In this document: in pieces, positions 1-6,875 of the stretch
How positions within the stretch are numbered: position 1 is the first letter of the stretch
Layout of the letters: every line of letters starts with the position of its first letter
DNA from: Desulfobacteraceae bacterium
GTDB taxonomy: Bacteria > Desulfobacterota > DSM-4660 > Desulfatiglandales > B25-G16
Reading direction: 5' to 3'
Assembly: GCA_030615565.1 (NCBI GenBank)
Contig: JAUWZC010000062.1
Coordinates: 1 to 10,889, forward strand
Length of the DNA stretch: 10,889 bases
Translations under genes and position numbers: made by a program
The notes under the pieces: generated by a model
What the model was told of the DNA's origin: nothing
Database searches by the model: none
What the model saw: only the letters and a program-made list of their open reading frames with translations

Positions 1-297
1 GTCTATTTTATTTAGAAGCCTTGCTGAGCCATATCCACCCCTGGCACAAAAGATTGCCTTTATCTCAGGGTCGGAAAACATTTGATGAAGATCGGAAACC
101 CTATCATGGTCAGGGCCAGCTAGATAATTCGAGCGATCAAAAAGATGTTCTCCTAGTTTTATTTTTAGCGGAAAAGACTCTAAAAGATTTAAGCCTTCTG
201 ATATCTCGGATTGGTTGACAGGACTTGCTGGCGCGATAATTCCTACTGTCTGATTTGGTTGGAGGCGAGAACCTTTTATGATGGATAGAGATGGCAT
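1..297 (-). CDS. ldcA: LD-carboxypeptidase (peptidase S66 family), N-terminal part, cut by the window edge
   Basis: The minus strand translates without a stop from an ATG at 297 to the left edge, giving 99 residues. The start reads MPSLSIIKGSRLQPNQTVGI and is followed by IAPASPV, the usual S66 opening strand (VGIIAPAS). At residues 85-94 stands ARGGYGSARL, the S66 nucleophile elbow, with Ser91 as the expected catalytic serine. The His and Glu of the triad would lie in the missing C-terminal part. The family removes the terminal D-alanine from muropeptide tetrapeptides during cytoplasmic peptidoglycan recycling; some relatives instead cleave microcin C-type peptides. The ATG is the first possible start, since an in-frame TAG lies just upstream. 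No clear Shine-Dalgarno sequence is visible. It has no obvious link to its neighbours. Homology is clear from the motifs; the exact substrate is not. Confidence 0.87.
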   Translation of the reverse strand, partial: MPSLSIIKGSRLQPNQTVGIIAPASPVNQSEISEGLNLLESFPLKIKLGEHLFDRSNYLAGPDHDRVSDLHQMFSDPEIKAIFCARGGYGSARLLNKID

Positions 298-330
298 AGA
301 ATTTTTTAGCTATTTAGCCACCAAGCCTGC

Positions 331-414
331 CCTGGCGCGAGTGCCTTAGCATATATTGCAACTTATATAATATCTATTTATATCATATAATATAGCTAAG
401 CATTGCATGCCAGG
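331..414. repeat. Long imperfect inverted repeat with AT-rich centre
   Basis: The left arm at 331-356 (starts CCTGGC, contains CTTAGC, ends ATATAT) pairs with the right arm at 390-414 (ATATA, GCTAAG, ends GCCAGG). The two outer blocks, CCTGGC/GCCAGG and CTTAGC/GCTAAG, are perfect, with mismatches and a bulge between them. The roughly 33-base centre is nearly all A/T. It could be a small MITE-like element or a cruciform, or it could hold the ldcA promoter. No target-site duplication was identified. Confidence 0.6.
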
Positions 415-433
415 TCTGGGCCAGGGGCACAAA

Positions 434-458
434 CCTGCCCGCCATCCGGCAGGCGGGG
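434..458. repeat. GC-rich palindrome with two alternative foldings
   Basis: CCTGCC (434-439) can pair with GGCAGG, or the overlapping CCCGCC can pair with GGCGGG. Two mutually exclusive stems of 6 bp share the same bases. The GC-rich block stands out from the AT-rich surroundings and ends in GGGGAC, a sequence that also begins other repeats in this window. It looks like a dispersed intergenic palindrome, not a terminator, because no T-run follows on either strand. Confidence 0.55.
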
Positions 459-511
459 ACCCAAAGAAGAGATAAATATAAATTGAATAACGGAGTTTTT
501 TCAATAATTTC

Positions 512-531
512 AATCCCGATTTATCGGGATT
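512..531. repeat. Perfect 9-bp hairpin
   Basis: AATCCCGAT (512-520) and ATCGGGATT (523-531) form a perfect stem with a two-base loop. It is flanked by A-rich sequence, not a uridine run in the right place, so a factor-independent terminator is not well supported on either strand. A dispersed palindrome is more likely. Confidence 0.5.
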
Positions 532-641
532 AAAAAGGCTATAATAAAGAACAATTTTATAGTTTTGGTGTCTTGGTGCCTTTGTGGCAAGATACCTGAG
601 TAGTTACAATCTTTTTAATACTACTTTACAAGAATTGGAGC

Positions 642-669
642 AACTTAAAATAAATAACTTAAAATAAAT
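642..669. repeat. 14-bp tandem duplication
   Basis: AACTTAAAATAAAT occurs twice, head to tail and identical, at 642-655 and 656-669. It is consistent with replication slippage in an AT-rich spacer. No function is assigned. Confidence 0.85.
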
Positions 670-723
670 GGGGCGTTCCGATGGATAGATAATCTTCACG
701 GGAAGTAGTTAAATAGTCAACGA

Positions 724-813
724 CCCCGCCCTTCCGGGCGGGGCTTGAAAAAAGGAAATAATTCATTAGCCGCCTCCATCCCCACCCTCCCGGGTGGGGC
801 ATTAAAGGGCGGC
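724..813. repeat. Two GC-rich hairpins downstream of the transposase gene (REP- or IS200-end-like)
   Basis: The first hairpin pairs CCCCGCCC (724-731) with GGGCGGGG (736-743) around a four-base loop. The second pairs CCCCACCC (780-787) with GGGTGGGG (792-799), also with a four-base loop, and is enclosed by an outer stem GCCGCC (769-774)/GGCGGC (808-813). Both lie within about 170 bases of the 3' end of the HUH transposase gene. IS200/IS605 and RAYT elements recognise such imperfect palindromes as ends or as mobilised REP units. That role is inferred from the motif type and position only. Confidence 0.55.
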
Positions 814-892
814 GGTAAATAGCTCCACTTTGCTTTCTTTCAGCGCTAAAATAGATTTTGAGAAGATAGATTCATTCAGAAAAAAGGGTATG

Positions 893-1558
893 TTAGCCCA
901 CAGTCTGTGAGAAATAGGCCACATCCCACATCTCCGATCCTTCATCAATCTTCGATTTTATGCCGGGATTGGACAGGATGGCATTATTTGAGAATCGCTT
1001 AATCTCTCTTATCATTGTATCTACTGAATGAGTCCCATCTGATTCCACATATACATGCACGTGGTCCAAAGCGAGCGTGATCAGATTCACAAATCCTCCA
1101 ATCAGCTCGCTACATTTGAAGAAGATATTGCCAATGAAGCTCAAATAATCCTCGGGGGGACTAAAGACCGGCCTCCTGTAAACCACATTCCACGCAAAGT
1201 GATATTTGATATCAATAAACACCCCCTCAGGGTCACGGTTCAACTTCTGTAGAGCCAATGCTTTCTTGTATTTCATTGTGTCAGAACTGAGACTTGGGAA
1301 TGGCTCATTGCCAGCACCCTTTTTGGTATGGTCAAATGAATCAAGGTCTTCATGTCCAGATGGAATCACCACTTTGAGCAATGGCTGGAATGCATAGCAT
1401 TGAAAATCCGATCTCTCTTGAGTGCTACGGTTTAAATGGCACAAAGTAGCATCAGAAAGGTGTATCTCCCTACAGAAACCGCACTTATTGTGTATACTCC
1501 CCTCTTCTGATTTGGCACACTCTTGGCATTTTACAGGCAATTCAGTTGAATTAGGCAT
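893..1558 (-). CDS. IS200/RAYT-like HUH transposase with N-terminal zinc ribbon, lacking the C-terminal catalytic helix
   Basis: The 221-residue product has three parts. Residues 11-29 hold two CxxC pairs (C11/C14 and C26/C29), a probable zinc ribbon. A linker with further cysteines (C40, C54) follows. From about residue 95 comes a Y1-type domain (KYHFAWNVVYRRPVF, then DHVHVYVES with H166 and H168 as the metal-binding HUH pair). The segment ending the protein, WDVAYFSQTVG, matches the strand that in IS200 TnpA proteins precedes the helix carrying the nucleophile tyrosine. Here the frame stops straight after TVG, so that tyrosine appears to be absent; whether this subfamily naturally ends here is unknown. 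The ATG is preceded by AGGAAG about 7 bases upstream. Single-strand transposition or REP mobilisation is the family role. Two GC-rich hairpins follow the gene. Confidence 0.78.
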   Translation of the reverse strand: MPNSTELPVKCQECAKSEEGSIHNKCGFCREIHLSDATLCHLNRSTQERSDFQCYAFQPLLKVVIPSGHEDLDSFDHTKKGAGNEPFPSLSSDTMKYKKALALQKLNRDPEGVFIDIKYHFAWNVVYRRPVFSPPEDYLSFIGNIFFKCSELIGGFVNLITLALDHVHVYVESDGTHSVDTMIREIKRFSNNAILSNPGIKSKIDEGSEMWDVAYFSQTVG

Positions 1559-2194
1559 ATGTGTCTTCCTATCTTTTTCCAGGGCACCAATCCTCGAGAT
1601 TAATACTATGGCATGGATAATAAGTGTGTCAAGGAGCCTACCGGAAATGAATTGAAAAAATATATTCTATTTGGTTCGGGTAATAGGATTTCAGGTGGAA
1701 TTAAACACTTACGGTGTAGATTGTTAAAGCCATCTTTGAGTAAACGGATTGTATCAGGAGAAAAGCCAGGTTAGAGTGCACTGCCGGTGACCAGTGATGC
1801 TGAAGATCTGAAGATCATATCACAGCATTTTGGATACGTTGTGGATTACAGCTCTATAGCAGTGATAACATTCTTTAATGGTTGATCCATAGACCCTACA
1901 TCTTGTACTTATGCTGCACGCAGTGATGGGCGCGCTTTTGGTGCAAAAAACTGTACTTTTGCATTTTATTAAGATTTTTACAGAAAAGGGTCAATAGCGC
2001 AATAGTGTGAATTTGTATTGATTTTTCAAACAAATATGTTGTATTTTCTATAATACTCAGTGAAATTTGCAGAAATCCCTCATATTGTTTTCCTTACACT
2101 TCTTGCCCGCAATGTGCTGATAAACCGAATCGGTTGGATATACAATGTTATATTCTTCATTGACTCTAATATCATATTTGAGAAGTGATGAGAG
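1559..2194. other. Intergenic region, no gene recognised
   Basis: This spacer separates the divergent transposase gene from the DUF5677 gene. A short open stretch on the plus strand from about 1773, ending at the TGA at 1884-1886, reads like protein but has no start codon or recognisable motif, so it is left unassigned. A perfect 7-bp inverted repeat (TGCAAAA 1942-1948, TTTTGCA 1957-1963) followed by a T-rich run is terminator-like. The last 170 bases probably contain the promoter of the next gene. No integron integrase or convincing attC-like site was found here. Confidence 0.5.
2025..2054 (+). promoter_or_regulatory. Possible promoter upstream of the DUF5677 gene
   Basis: A perfect TATAAT stands at 2049-2054, with the weak -35 candidate TTCAAA at 2025-2030, 18 bases upstream. 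It would give a leader of about 130 bases before the ATG at 2195. AT-rich sequence makes chance matches likely. Confidence 0.3.
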
Positions 2195-3022
2195 ATGCGC
2201 TCAAAATCATATACAGTTGGTTTTCCTAAGGAATGGAAAAGATTTTTCGAGTCGCATCCTAAGTGGATGGAAAGCTATAAATTACTCCATTCAACCTTAG
2301 AAAAATTATTTATTAGAAAATTTGAGCCCGAAATTACCGCTGATAAGGTGGTTTTTTTTCTTGGAAGGCTTTGTGTTGAAGATTTCAATGAGATTTTTTT
2401 GTTATGCGCTAATGGATATGGATTTGGCGGTTTGAAAATATTGAGAGGCCTTTATGAGCGAGCTATAACTGCTGGATATATATCGAGAAATCCAAAAGAG
2501 GCGGAACTGTTTCTGGAGTATCATTTCATCCATAAAGGAAAAATGTTAACCAATGCAAGAAAATTTTTTGGGAATATTGAAGATCAGGTAGATCCTAAGG
2601 AAATTAGCGATGCTGAGGAGAAATACAGATTATATAAAGACAAATTCAAAGAGCCTCTTTGCAAAAAATGCAAAACCTACAGAACTCGATTTTCATGGTC
2701 TACTTTAGATTTATTGTCTATGGCAAAAAAGGCAAATATGGATAGGTTATATTTCCCTGGTTATTACTTTCCCACTTTACAAACCCATGCCACACCCTCA
2801 TCATTAATGTCTCGAATAAAAGTAAAAGATGATGGAAGTGTCAGTTTTGATGAAGGTTCCCAACCAGATTGGGCTGAAAACGCCTTAGTAGCAGGGCATA
2901 ACATTCTACTGCGAGTCATGTTCATTCAGAATGAACATTTTAGTCTCTGTCTTGAAGATGAAATTGAAGACAGATGTAAAGACTTTATGACAATCTGGGG
3001 GACCGCTGCTGATAAAGGTTGA
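2195..3022 (+). CDS. DUF5677 family protein of unknown function
   Basis: This 275-residue soluble protein fits the DUF5677 pattern. A helical segment contains LLCANGYGFGGLKILRGLYERA (about 69-90), with the conserved arginine and glutamate of LRxLYE. A YISRNPKEAELFLEYH stretch comes next (95-110), and a late histidine lies in TLQTHATPSS (H198). A CKKC pair (C156, C159) in the middle could bind metal but may be incidental. The biochemical role of the family is not known to me; members are often met in variable genomic regions. A purine-rich GAGAAGTGATGAGAG precedes the ATG. The gene is first in a same-strand series whose intergenic gaps look like attC sites, so it may be an integron cassette gene. 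Family assignment is from remembered motifs; function is open. Confidence 0.68.
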   Translation: MRSKSYTVGFPKEWKRFFESHPKWMESYKLLHSTLEKLFIRKFEPEITADKVVFFLGRLCVEDFNEIFLLCANGYGFGGLKILRGLYERAITAGYISRNPKEAELFLEYHFIHKGKMLTNARKFFGNIEDQVDPKEISDAEEKYRLYKDKFKEPLCKKCKTYRTRFSWSTLDLLSMAKKANMDRLYFPGYYFPTLQTHATPSSLMSRIKVKDDGSVSFDEGSQPDWAENALVAGHNILLRVMFIQNEHFSLCLEDEIEDRCKDFMTIWGTAADKG

Positions 3023-3047
3023 ATTAAATCAAATCGCTCCTTGAATA

Positions 3048-3111
3048 TAAAAACACTGGAGAGGATGTGAAAATGCTTGCGCATTTCACGCCCCTCAGTT
3101 CTGCGTTGACC
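3048..3111 (+). other. attC-like site 1 (after the DUF5677 gene)
   Basis: An imperfect inverted repeat occupies 3055-3076 and 3081-3099. Its core is GTGAAAATGC against GCATTTCAC around the loop TTGC, with outer blocks ACTGGAGAGG and CCCCTCAGT. It is framed by AAC (3052-3054) on the left and GTTGACC (3105-3111) on the right, the positions expected for R'' and R'. The spacing between AAC and the stem differs on the two sides, so this is the weakest of the three sites. Its best support is that the GTTGACC it supplies complements the R'' of the next site. Confidence 0.42.
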
Positions 3112-3136
3112 AGAAAATAACAAAACCAGAAGTACT

Positions 3137-3982
3137 ATGAGAGACCATTATATTCCCCAATATTATCTCCGCGGTTTCTCATCACCTGATGATGATATGG
3201 TTTGGGTTTATGAGAAAAATGGCCCCTTAAAATTCCAGTCTCAAGTCAAGAATATTGGCCATGAGACCAATTACTATAGTCTGGAAGTTGAAACATATTT
3301 GGCAAATCAAATTGAAAGACCGGCAAATGCCGTAATTAAAAAAATTAGAAACTGGGAGAAAATAACAAAAGAAGACAAAGAAAAACTGGCAACCTATATG
3401 GTTGTTATGCTCAAACGGGTCCCACAGAGCAAAATCCGAATTAAGGAAAGGGCCCCTGGTGTTGCCCAAAAGCTGCAAGATGAGTGGGATCAAGAGATTT
3501 CAGAATTAATAAAGAAGGACCCAACACAAGCAGAGTTTCTTGAAAATAGAAGAAGTGAGATACGGGCTAATTTGAAAAAATATGAAAAGAATCTTCCCAA
3601 AGATTTTTGGCTTTTATTAATACCATCAGAAAGAACGCCGAATGTCATAAATGTGCTACATCAAATGACATGGCACTTTCTCACTTACAAAGAAAGCCCT
3701 GTTTTTCTGACGTGCGATAATCCTGTTTTTTATTTTACTTGGATGGGTATTGGAAAACCTGAGTCAGAAGTTACGTTTCCTATATCAAGCAATATCGTTT
3801 TATGGGCCACATGGAGGAAAGACTTGGCTGAGAATTATTCTGAAATCAAAAAACAAGCTATCAAGGAGATAAATCGAAGAACGGCATTAAATGCCACACG
3901 ATTTGTATATCACGCAAAAGATGAATATTGGATTCCAAAGTTTATATCCAAGAACAATCATCAACTTAATAGGTTGTTTTAA
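3137..3982 (+). CDS. DUF4238 family protein
   Basis: The 281-residue product begins with the DUF4238 signature, HYIPQYYLRGF (residues 4-14). It also carries the later family blocks FLTCDNPV (190-197) and FPISSN (214-219), and ends with a basic region including NATRFVYHA. The central third is helical and charged. Length agrees with the family. No catalytic activity is established to my knowledge, although such proteins are frequent in phage-defence and mobile regions. The start ATG is preceded only by a weak AGAAG. It lies 114 bases after the DUF5677 gene and 144 before the next, with attC-like palindromes in both gaps. Its inferred cassette would run from 3106 to 4087 and hold this gene alone. 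Confidence 0.85.
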   Translation: MRDHYIPQYYLRGFSSPDDDMVWVYEKNGPLKFQSQVKNIGHETNYYSLEVETYLANQIERPANAVIKKIRNWEKITKEDKEKLATYMVVMLKRVPQSKIRIKERAPGVAQKLQDEWDQEISELIKKDPTQAEFLENRRSEIRANLKKYEKNLPKDFWLLLIPSERTPNVINVLHQMTWHFLTYKESPVFLTCDNPVFYFTWMGIGKPESEVTFPISSNIVLWATWRKDLAENYSEIKKQAIKEINRRTALNATRFVYHAKDEYWIPKFISKNNHQLNRLF

Positions 3983-4004
3983 AAAAGAAAATAAAGAAGC
4001 TATT

Positions 4005-4093
4005 GGCCAACAAAGGGCTGCACCAGACCGCGAGAAGCGTTACGGCCTGATGGGCAAACTCTTTGTGCGGCAGGTTAACAGCGGCGGTTAGCG
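4005..4093 (+). other. attC-like site 2 (after the DUF4238 gene)
   Basis: GGCCAAC (4005-4011) fits the R'' box and GTTAGCG (4087-4093) the R' box. Five bases inside R'' begins GCTG (4017-4020); four bases inside R' lies its complement CAGC. The stem continues with ACC/GGT and CCGC/GCGG, broken by unpaired bases. This is the attC order R''-spacer-L''...L'-spacer-R'. The R'' complements, with one mismatch, the GTTGACC at the start of the same inferred cassette (3105), as expected if the cassette once circularised. The total length of 89 bases is normal for attC. Confidence 0.58.
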
Positions 4094-4126
4094 GTATTGT
4101 AATCAACAAACTGGCGATAGTGTAGA

Positions 4127-5920
4127 ATGGATGATTTTGAGGGATCAGAAAGTTTCACGTCATTCAAGGAACTATGCGGGCTTACAGTTGGTGTGAATGA
4201 TGTAATAGATGAAATTTCGAAACTACCCTTAGATGGTATTCTGGGTTTTTTAGCTGGATTATCTCTTGAAATGATCCAAGCCGATATAGATTCTTTTAGC
4301 CCTCGTCTTCAAGGCGGATATTTGCAGAAGGCACTAGTTGATGACTTCCCAAGAAAAATTCCCGATGCATATAAAATGTATAGCCCAGGGCGTGTCCCAA
4401 TTACTGGAGGGCGAAATATTTTTGTTCATGAACAGAACATGACATGGCTTTGTAATGCTGCGATTCTATATTCGAAGGAAAATCAGACAACTCCCAAGAT
4501 TACATATGGTTTTGAGTGTAGATTGTTTCGATTACTCTTAATCATAAACGATTTCCTATCAGTTGAGAAAATTGGAGCACCCTATGACTTAAACAAACGC
4601 CGAATATTTGCTCTGAATTGGCTAAGGCATGGTCAATTCAATCGCAATTTCGGGGAATCGTTGGAAATACTCGCTAAATTAGCCCGTCAAAAAATTCTCC
4701 TTCTTGACATTCTGCCTAACTATTACAAAGAGGTCGAAGATGCCTTTTATGAGGCTACTGGTTATAGCTTTAAGGCATATTTTAACTCTATATGCCTTTT
4801 TGTAACCCATCTATACGGGGGTATGAACAAAGGAAACCATTGGTTGGCTAAGAACACAATCACCTCAAATGTAATAAAAAACAAGAAAGACATAGAAAAA
4901 GTCATAGCAAATTGGGCCAGGAGCCCATCACAATATAGAGAGGCTAATAATCTGTGGATGGAAAGTCGCAAAGACCGTGCGAAATTGCCAGTCTATGGTT
5001 TCGTGCCCCTTCGCGAAACGCCATTAATTGAAGGCCGGCCTGGCGAATTAATTTGCCCTGTAGCCCCCCTCCTATTCTCAAAAATTGAAGATGGTCCATT
5101 CTTTATTCTTTCAGATTTTCTGAGTGGGTCTGAACTGACCCGCTTTCATGTTGCTATTGGAGATGCATATGAAGAATATGCACATCAATTGATTGAAAGA
5201 ATAGCTGAGACAGATAATTGCGGAGTATGGAATATTTCGAGCAATCCAAAATCAAAGAAAAAAGGCGAGCTTGCAGATAGCTACTTACAAAGAAATAATA
5301 TTGCAATTATCTTCGAACATAAGGGTCAGCGCCCTGGAGCTGAATTCCTATGCGGTGGCCAAGGAGATCGTGTGCTCGGTCCAAGAGAAGAGATCCTCAA
5401 GAGGTTTGATAAAGGCGAGTCTATTGATTACAAGGAAGCATCGAAACACGATAAAGGGTTTATAACTCGGGGTATGTGGCAGCAATCAAAGAAAGGATTA
5501 AGCATAGTTGAATGGGCCGAAAACAAATTTGGCAACAGACCGATCCGCTTGTTCCCTGTAATAACGCTTCTTTCTTCTCTTATGGTTGATACTATTTTAC
5601 GAAAAGCCTATTTAAATCCTTTGATTCAAAAAGCTAATCTCTACGCTGATGATTTCTGGGAACAGCCACAATGGCTTAATATAGCTGATTTGGAATCCTT
5701 AACTCATATGGCTAAGAACGGTGAATTAGATATCGAAACTCTATTCACTGAAAAGGCTTCTAAATCAGTTAATGATCGTTTTGATATTTTTCTAAGCGCC
5801 AAAAAAACAAGATATCTATATGACAAACTATATAGGGAGGCAATGGAACTGCTAGATAACTCCGCAGAATACTTTTTTGACAAGAAACTTAAAGGAAAAC
5901 ATGCTTATTTAGATGCATAA
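4127..5920 (+). CDS. Uncharacterised 597-residue protein with a PD-(D/E)XK-like nuclease signature
   Basis: I do not recognise the family. The N-terminal 300 residues are mostly helical, with no transmembrane segment or signal peptide evident. Between about 345 and 460 the order of elements resembles a PD-(D/E)XK nuclease core. It starts with helix GDAYEEYAHQLIERI (345-359, candidate Glu). Next comes GELAD with Asp384, then strand NIAIIFEHKG with Glu397 and Lys399 (ExK, 13 residues after the Asp). A helix with WQQSKKG (451-457) may supply the motif-IV Gln. The C-terminus is again helical. A weak GGCGATAG precedes the ATG. Flanking attC-like sites would make it the sole gene of a 2-kb cassette. 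A restriction-like or anti-phage role is a reasonable guess, but it rests on the ExK pattern and context alone. Confidence 0.6.
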   Translation: MDDFEGSESFTSFKELCGLTVGVNDVIDEISKLPLDGILGFLAGLSLEMIQADIDSFSPRLQGGYLQKALVDDFPRKIPDAYKMYSPGRVPITGGRNIFVHEQNMTWLCNAAILYSKENQTTPKITYGFECRLFRLLLIINDFLSVEKIGAPYDLNKRRIFALNWLRHGQFNRNFGESLEILAKLARQKILLLDILPNYYKEVEDAFYEATGYSFKAYFNSICLFVTHLYGGMNKGNHWLAKNTITSNVIKNKKDIEKVIANWARSPSQYREANNLWMESRKDRAKLPVYGFVPLRETPLIEGRPGELICPVAPLLFSKIEDGPFFILSDFLSGSELTRFHVAIGDAYEEYAHQLIERIAETDNCGVWNISSNPKSKKKGELADSYLQRNNIAIIFEHKGQRPGAEFLCGGQGDRVLGPREEILKRFDKGESIDYKEASKHDKGFITRGMWQQSKKGLSIVEWAENKFGNRPIRLFPVITLLSSLMVDTILRKAYLNPLIQKANLYADDFWEQPQWLNIADLESLTHMAKNGELDIETLFTEKASKSVNDRFDIFLSAKKTRYLYDKLYREAMELLDNSAEYFFDKKLKGKHAYLDA

Positions 5921-5969
5921 ATTTCCAGAAATTCGGCTAATATAACTTATAAAAATTTGAATGGAATTT

Positions 5970-6097
5970 TTCTAACAAATTGATGGAGCAGATGCCTAAA
6001 AGCTGTGGCGCTTTGGAAGCTTTGCCTGTTTAAGCTTTCTTAATCATTTCAGGCTGTTGGGCATGCTATCCGGCACTGCTCATCATTAATGTTGTCG
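5970..6097 (+). other. attC-like site 3 (after the putative nuclease gene)
   Basis: TTCTAAC (5970-5976) and GTTGTCG (6091-6097) bracket a 128-base imperfect palindrome. Next to R'', after five unpaired bases, comes GATGGAGCAG; its partner CTGCTCATC lies six bases inside R'. The pairing is perfect except for one extra G, matching the extrahelical base typical of attC L boxes. Further in, TGCC can pair with GGCA. The R'' complements the first five bases of GTTAGCG at the start of the same inferred cassette (4087). This is the site with the clearest attC architecture. Confidence 0.6.
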
Positions 6098-6119
6098 CAA
6101 AGGAGAAAGTAGGTCCCGT

Positions 6120-6875
6120 GTGAGTGACGGCCTGAATGATCACGAAGATTTTATACGGATTAGTCGTTTCCCTTCTTGTGATATGTTTGAGGTTACAGAA
6201 GATTTGATTTTTGCTTATCCAAGTAGTGAATTTGTAGGCAACGCTGCGAGCATAGCTAATGAGCTTGAACGTGAGATGGATTACCTTAAGAACATTACAG
6301 GTTTAAACCCAAGAGAGGAGTTAGGCTCAAAAGTGGTTGTTGGATATAGGCGTCCTGAAGAGGGGGGCGCGGGACGTAAAGGCAACTGGAGCGGAGACGA
6401 CGGAAATCGTGTTTTTCTTTCCTGGGGGTACCTGGAGGACTTCGACAAAGACGAACCCATGGATATATGTTCACACGAGCTTGTCCATCCATTTTTCTTT
6501 GTTTCCCCACTCCATGAAATCAATGAGTTCTGGGGTGAAGGTTTCTGCGATTTTCTACGCGGCCCTCTTAAAAATTTCATGGGATTGGAGGGAAACGAAT
6601 GGTGGCGCAAAAAGGTCAAAGAAGCAAGAGATAATAAGCAAGATAGAGGAGGGAATGCCGCCGGACAATTAGTAATAAGAGCATGCGAGTGGTTCGGGGT
6701 CGTTAACGAAATGGACCAGTTTGTTGATAACCAAGCAGCCATTACAGAGTTTGTCAGTTGTTTATTTGACCGTTATGCCCATCTTCCCATGAGTGAAGAG
6801 TTTCGCCCTACAAAATGGATTACAGAGAAAGAAAGAAGGCACAGTAAGGGGCCATTTAGGGACTCATCAGCTTGA
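6120..6875 (+). CDS. Putative zinc metallopeptidase (HEXXH...E, gluzincin-like)
   Basis: The product of 251 residues starts at GTG; AAGGAG lies about 14 bases upstream, rather far, so the exact start is uncertain. At 119-123 stands HELVH, an HEXXH zinc site with His119, Glu120 and His123. Seventeen residues on, Glu140 in FWGEGFCDF (138-145) fits the third ligand of gluzincins, where a conserved EGxxD/F segment is usual. The preceding YLEDFDKDEPMDICSHE and following PFFFVSP resemble the strand and loop around such sites. No signal peptide is evident, suggesting a cytoplasmic enzyme. The last residues (KERRHSKGPFRDSSA) look unlike the rest, and a coding-like tail continues in the next frame to 6972, so the C-terminus may be frameshifted. 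The gene follows attC-like site 3, but no matching site was found after it. Confidence 0.66.
   Translation: MSDGLNDHEDFIRISRFPSCDMFEVTEDLIFAYPSSEFVGNAASIANELEREMDYLKNITGLNPREELGSKVVVGYRRPEEGGAGRKGNWSGDDGNRVFLSWGYLEDFDKDEPMDICSHELVHPFFFVSPLHEINEFWGEGFCDFLRGPLKNFMGLEGNEWWRKKVKEARDNKQDRGGNAAGQLVIRACEWFGVVNEMDQFVDNQAAITEFVSCLFDRYAHLPMSEEFRPTKWITEKERRHSKGPFRDSSA

Larger units (their letters stand above)
298..892. other. Intergenic region rich in palindromes and short repeats
   Basis: No convincing gene is seen on either strand between the divergent side of ldcA and the 3' end of the transposase gene. The stretch is a mosaic of hairpins and a short tandem duplication, listed separately. A strongly AT-rich core (about 350-395) lies upstream of ldcA and could hold its promoter, but there are too many TATA-like hexamers to choose one. 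Confidence 0.6.

Noticed and set aside
21..218. Plus-strand frame at the left edge
   Set aside because: It is the complement of the clear LD-carboxypeptidase coding sequence.
512..531. Perfect hairpin as a terminator
   Set aside because: The flanks are A-rich on the wrong side and no gene ends nearby on the matching strand.
806..901. Open minus-strand frame just past the transposase stop, as the lost C-terminus
   Set aside because: The translation contains no tyrosine and shows no likeness to the IS200 catalytic helix.
1559..2194. Integron integrase or attI upstream of the cassette-like genes
   Set aside because: No tyrosine-recombinase motif was found on either strand and no attI-like sequence can be supported.
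3055..3099. Inverted repeat read as a factor-independent terminator of the DUF5677 gene
   Set aside because: No T-run follows the stem on the plus strand, and the AAC/GTT frame and its match to the next site favour an attC-like reading.
6281..6742. Long minus-strand frame opposite the metallopeptidase gene
   Set aside because: It is proline- and serine-rich with no motif, while the plus-strand frame contains HELVH and a coherent protein.
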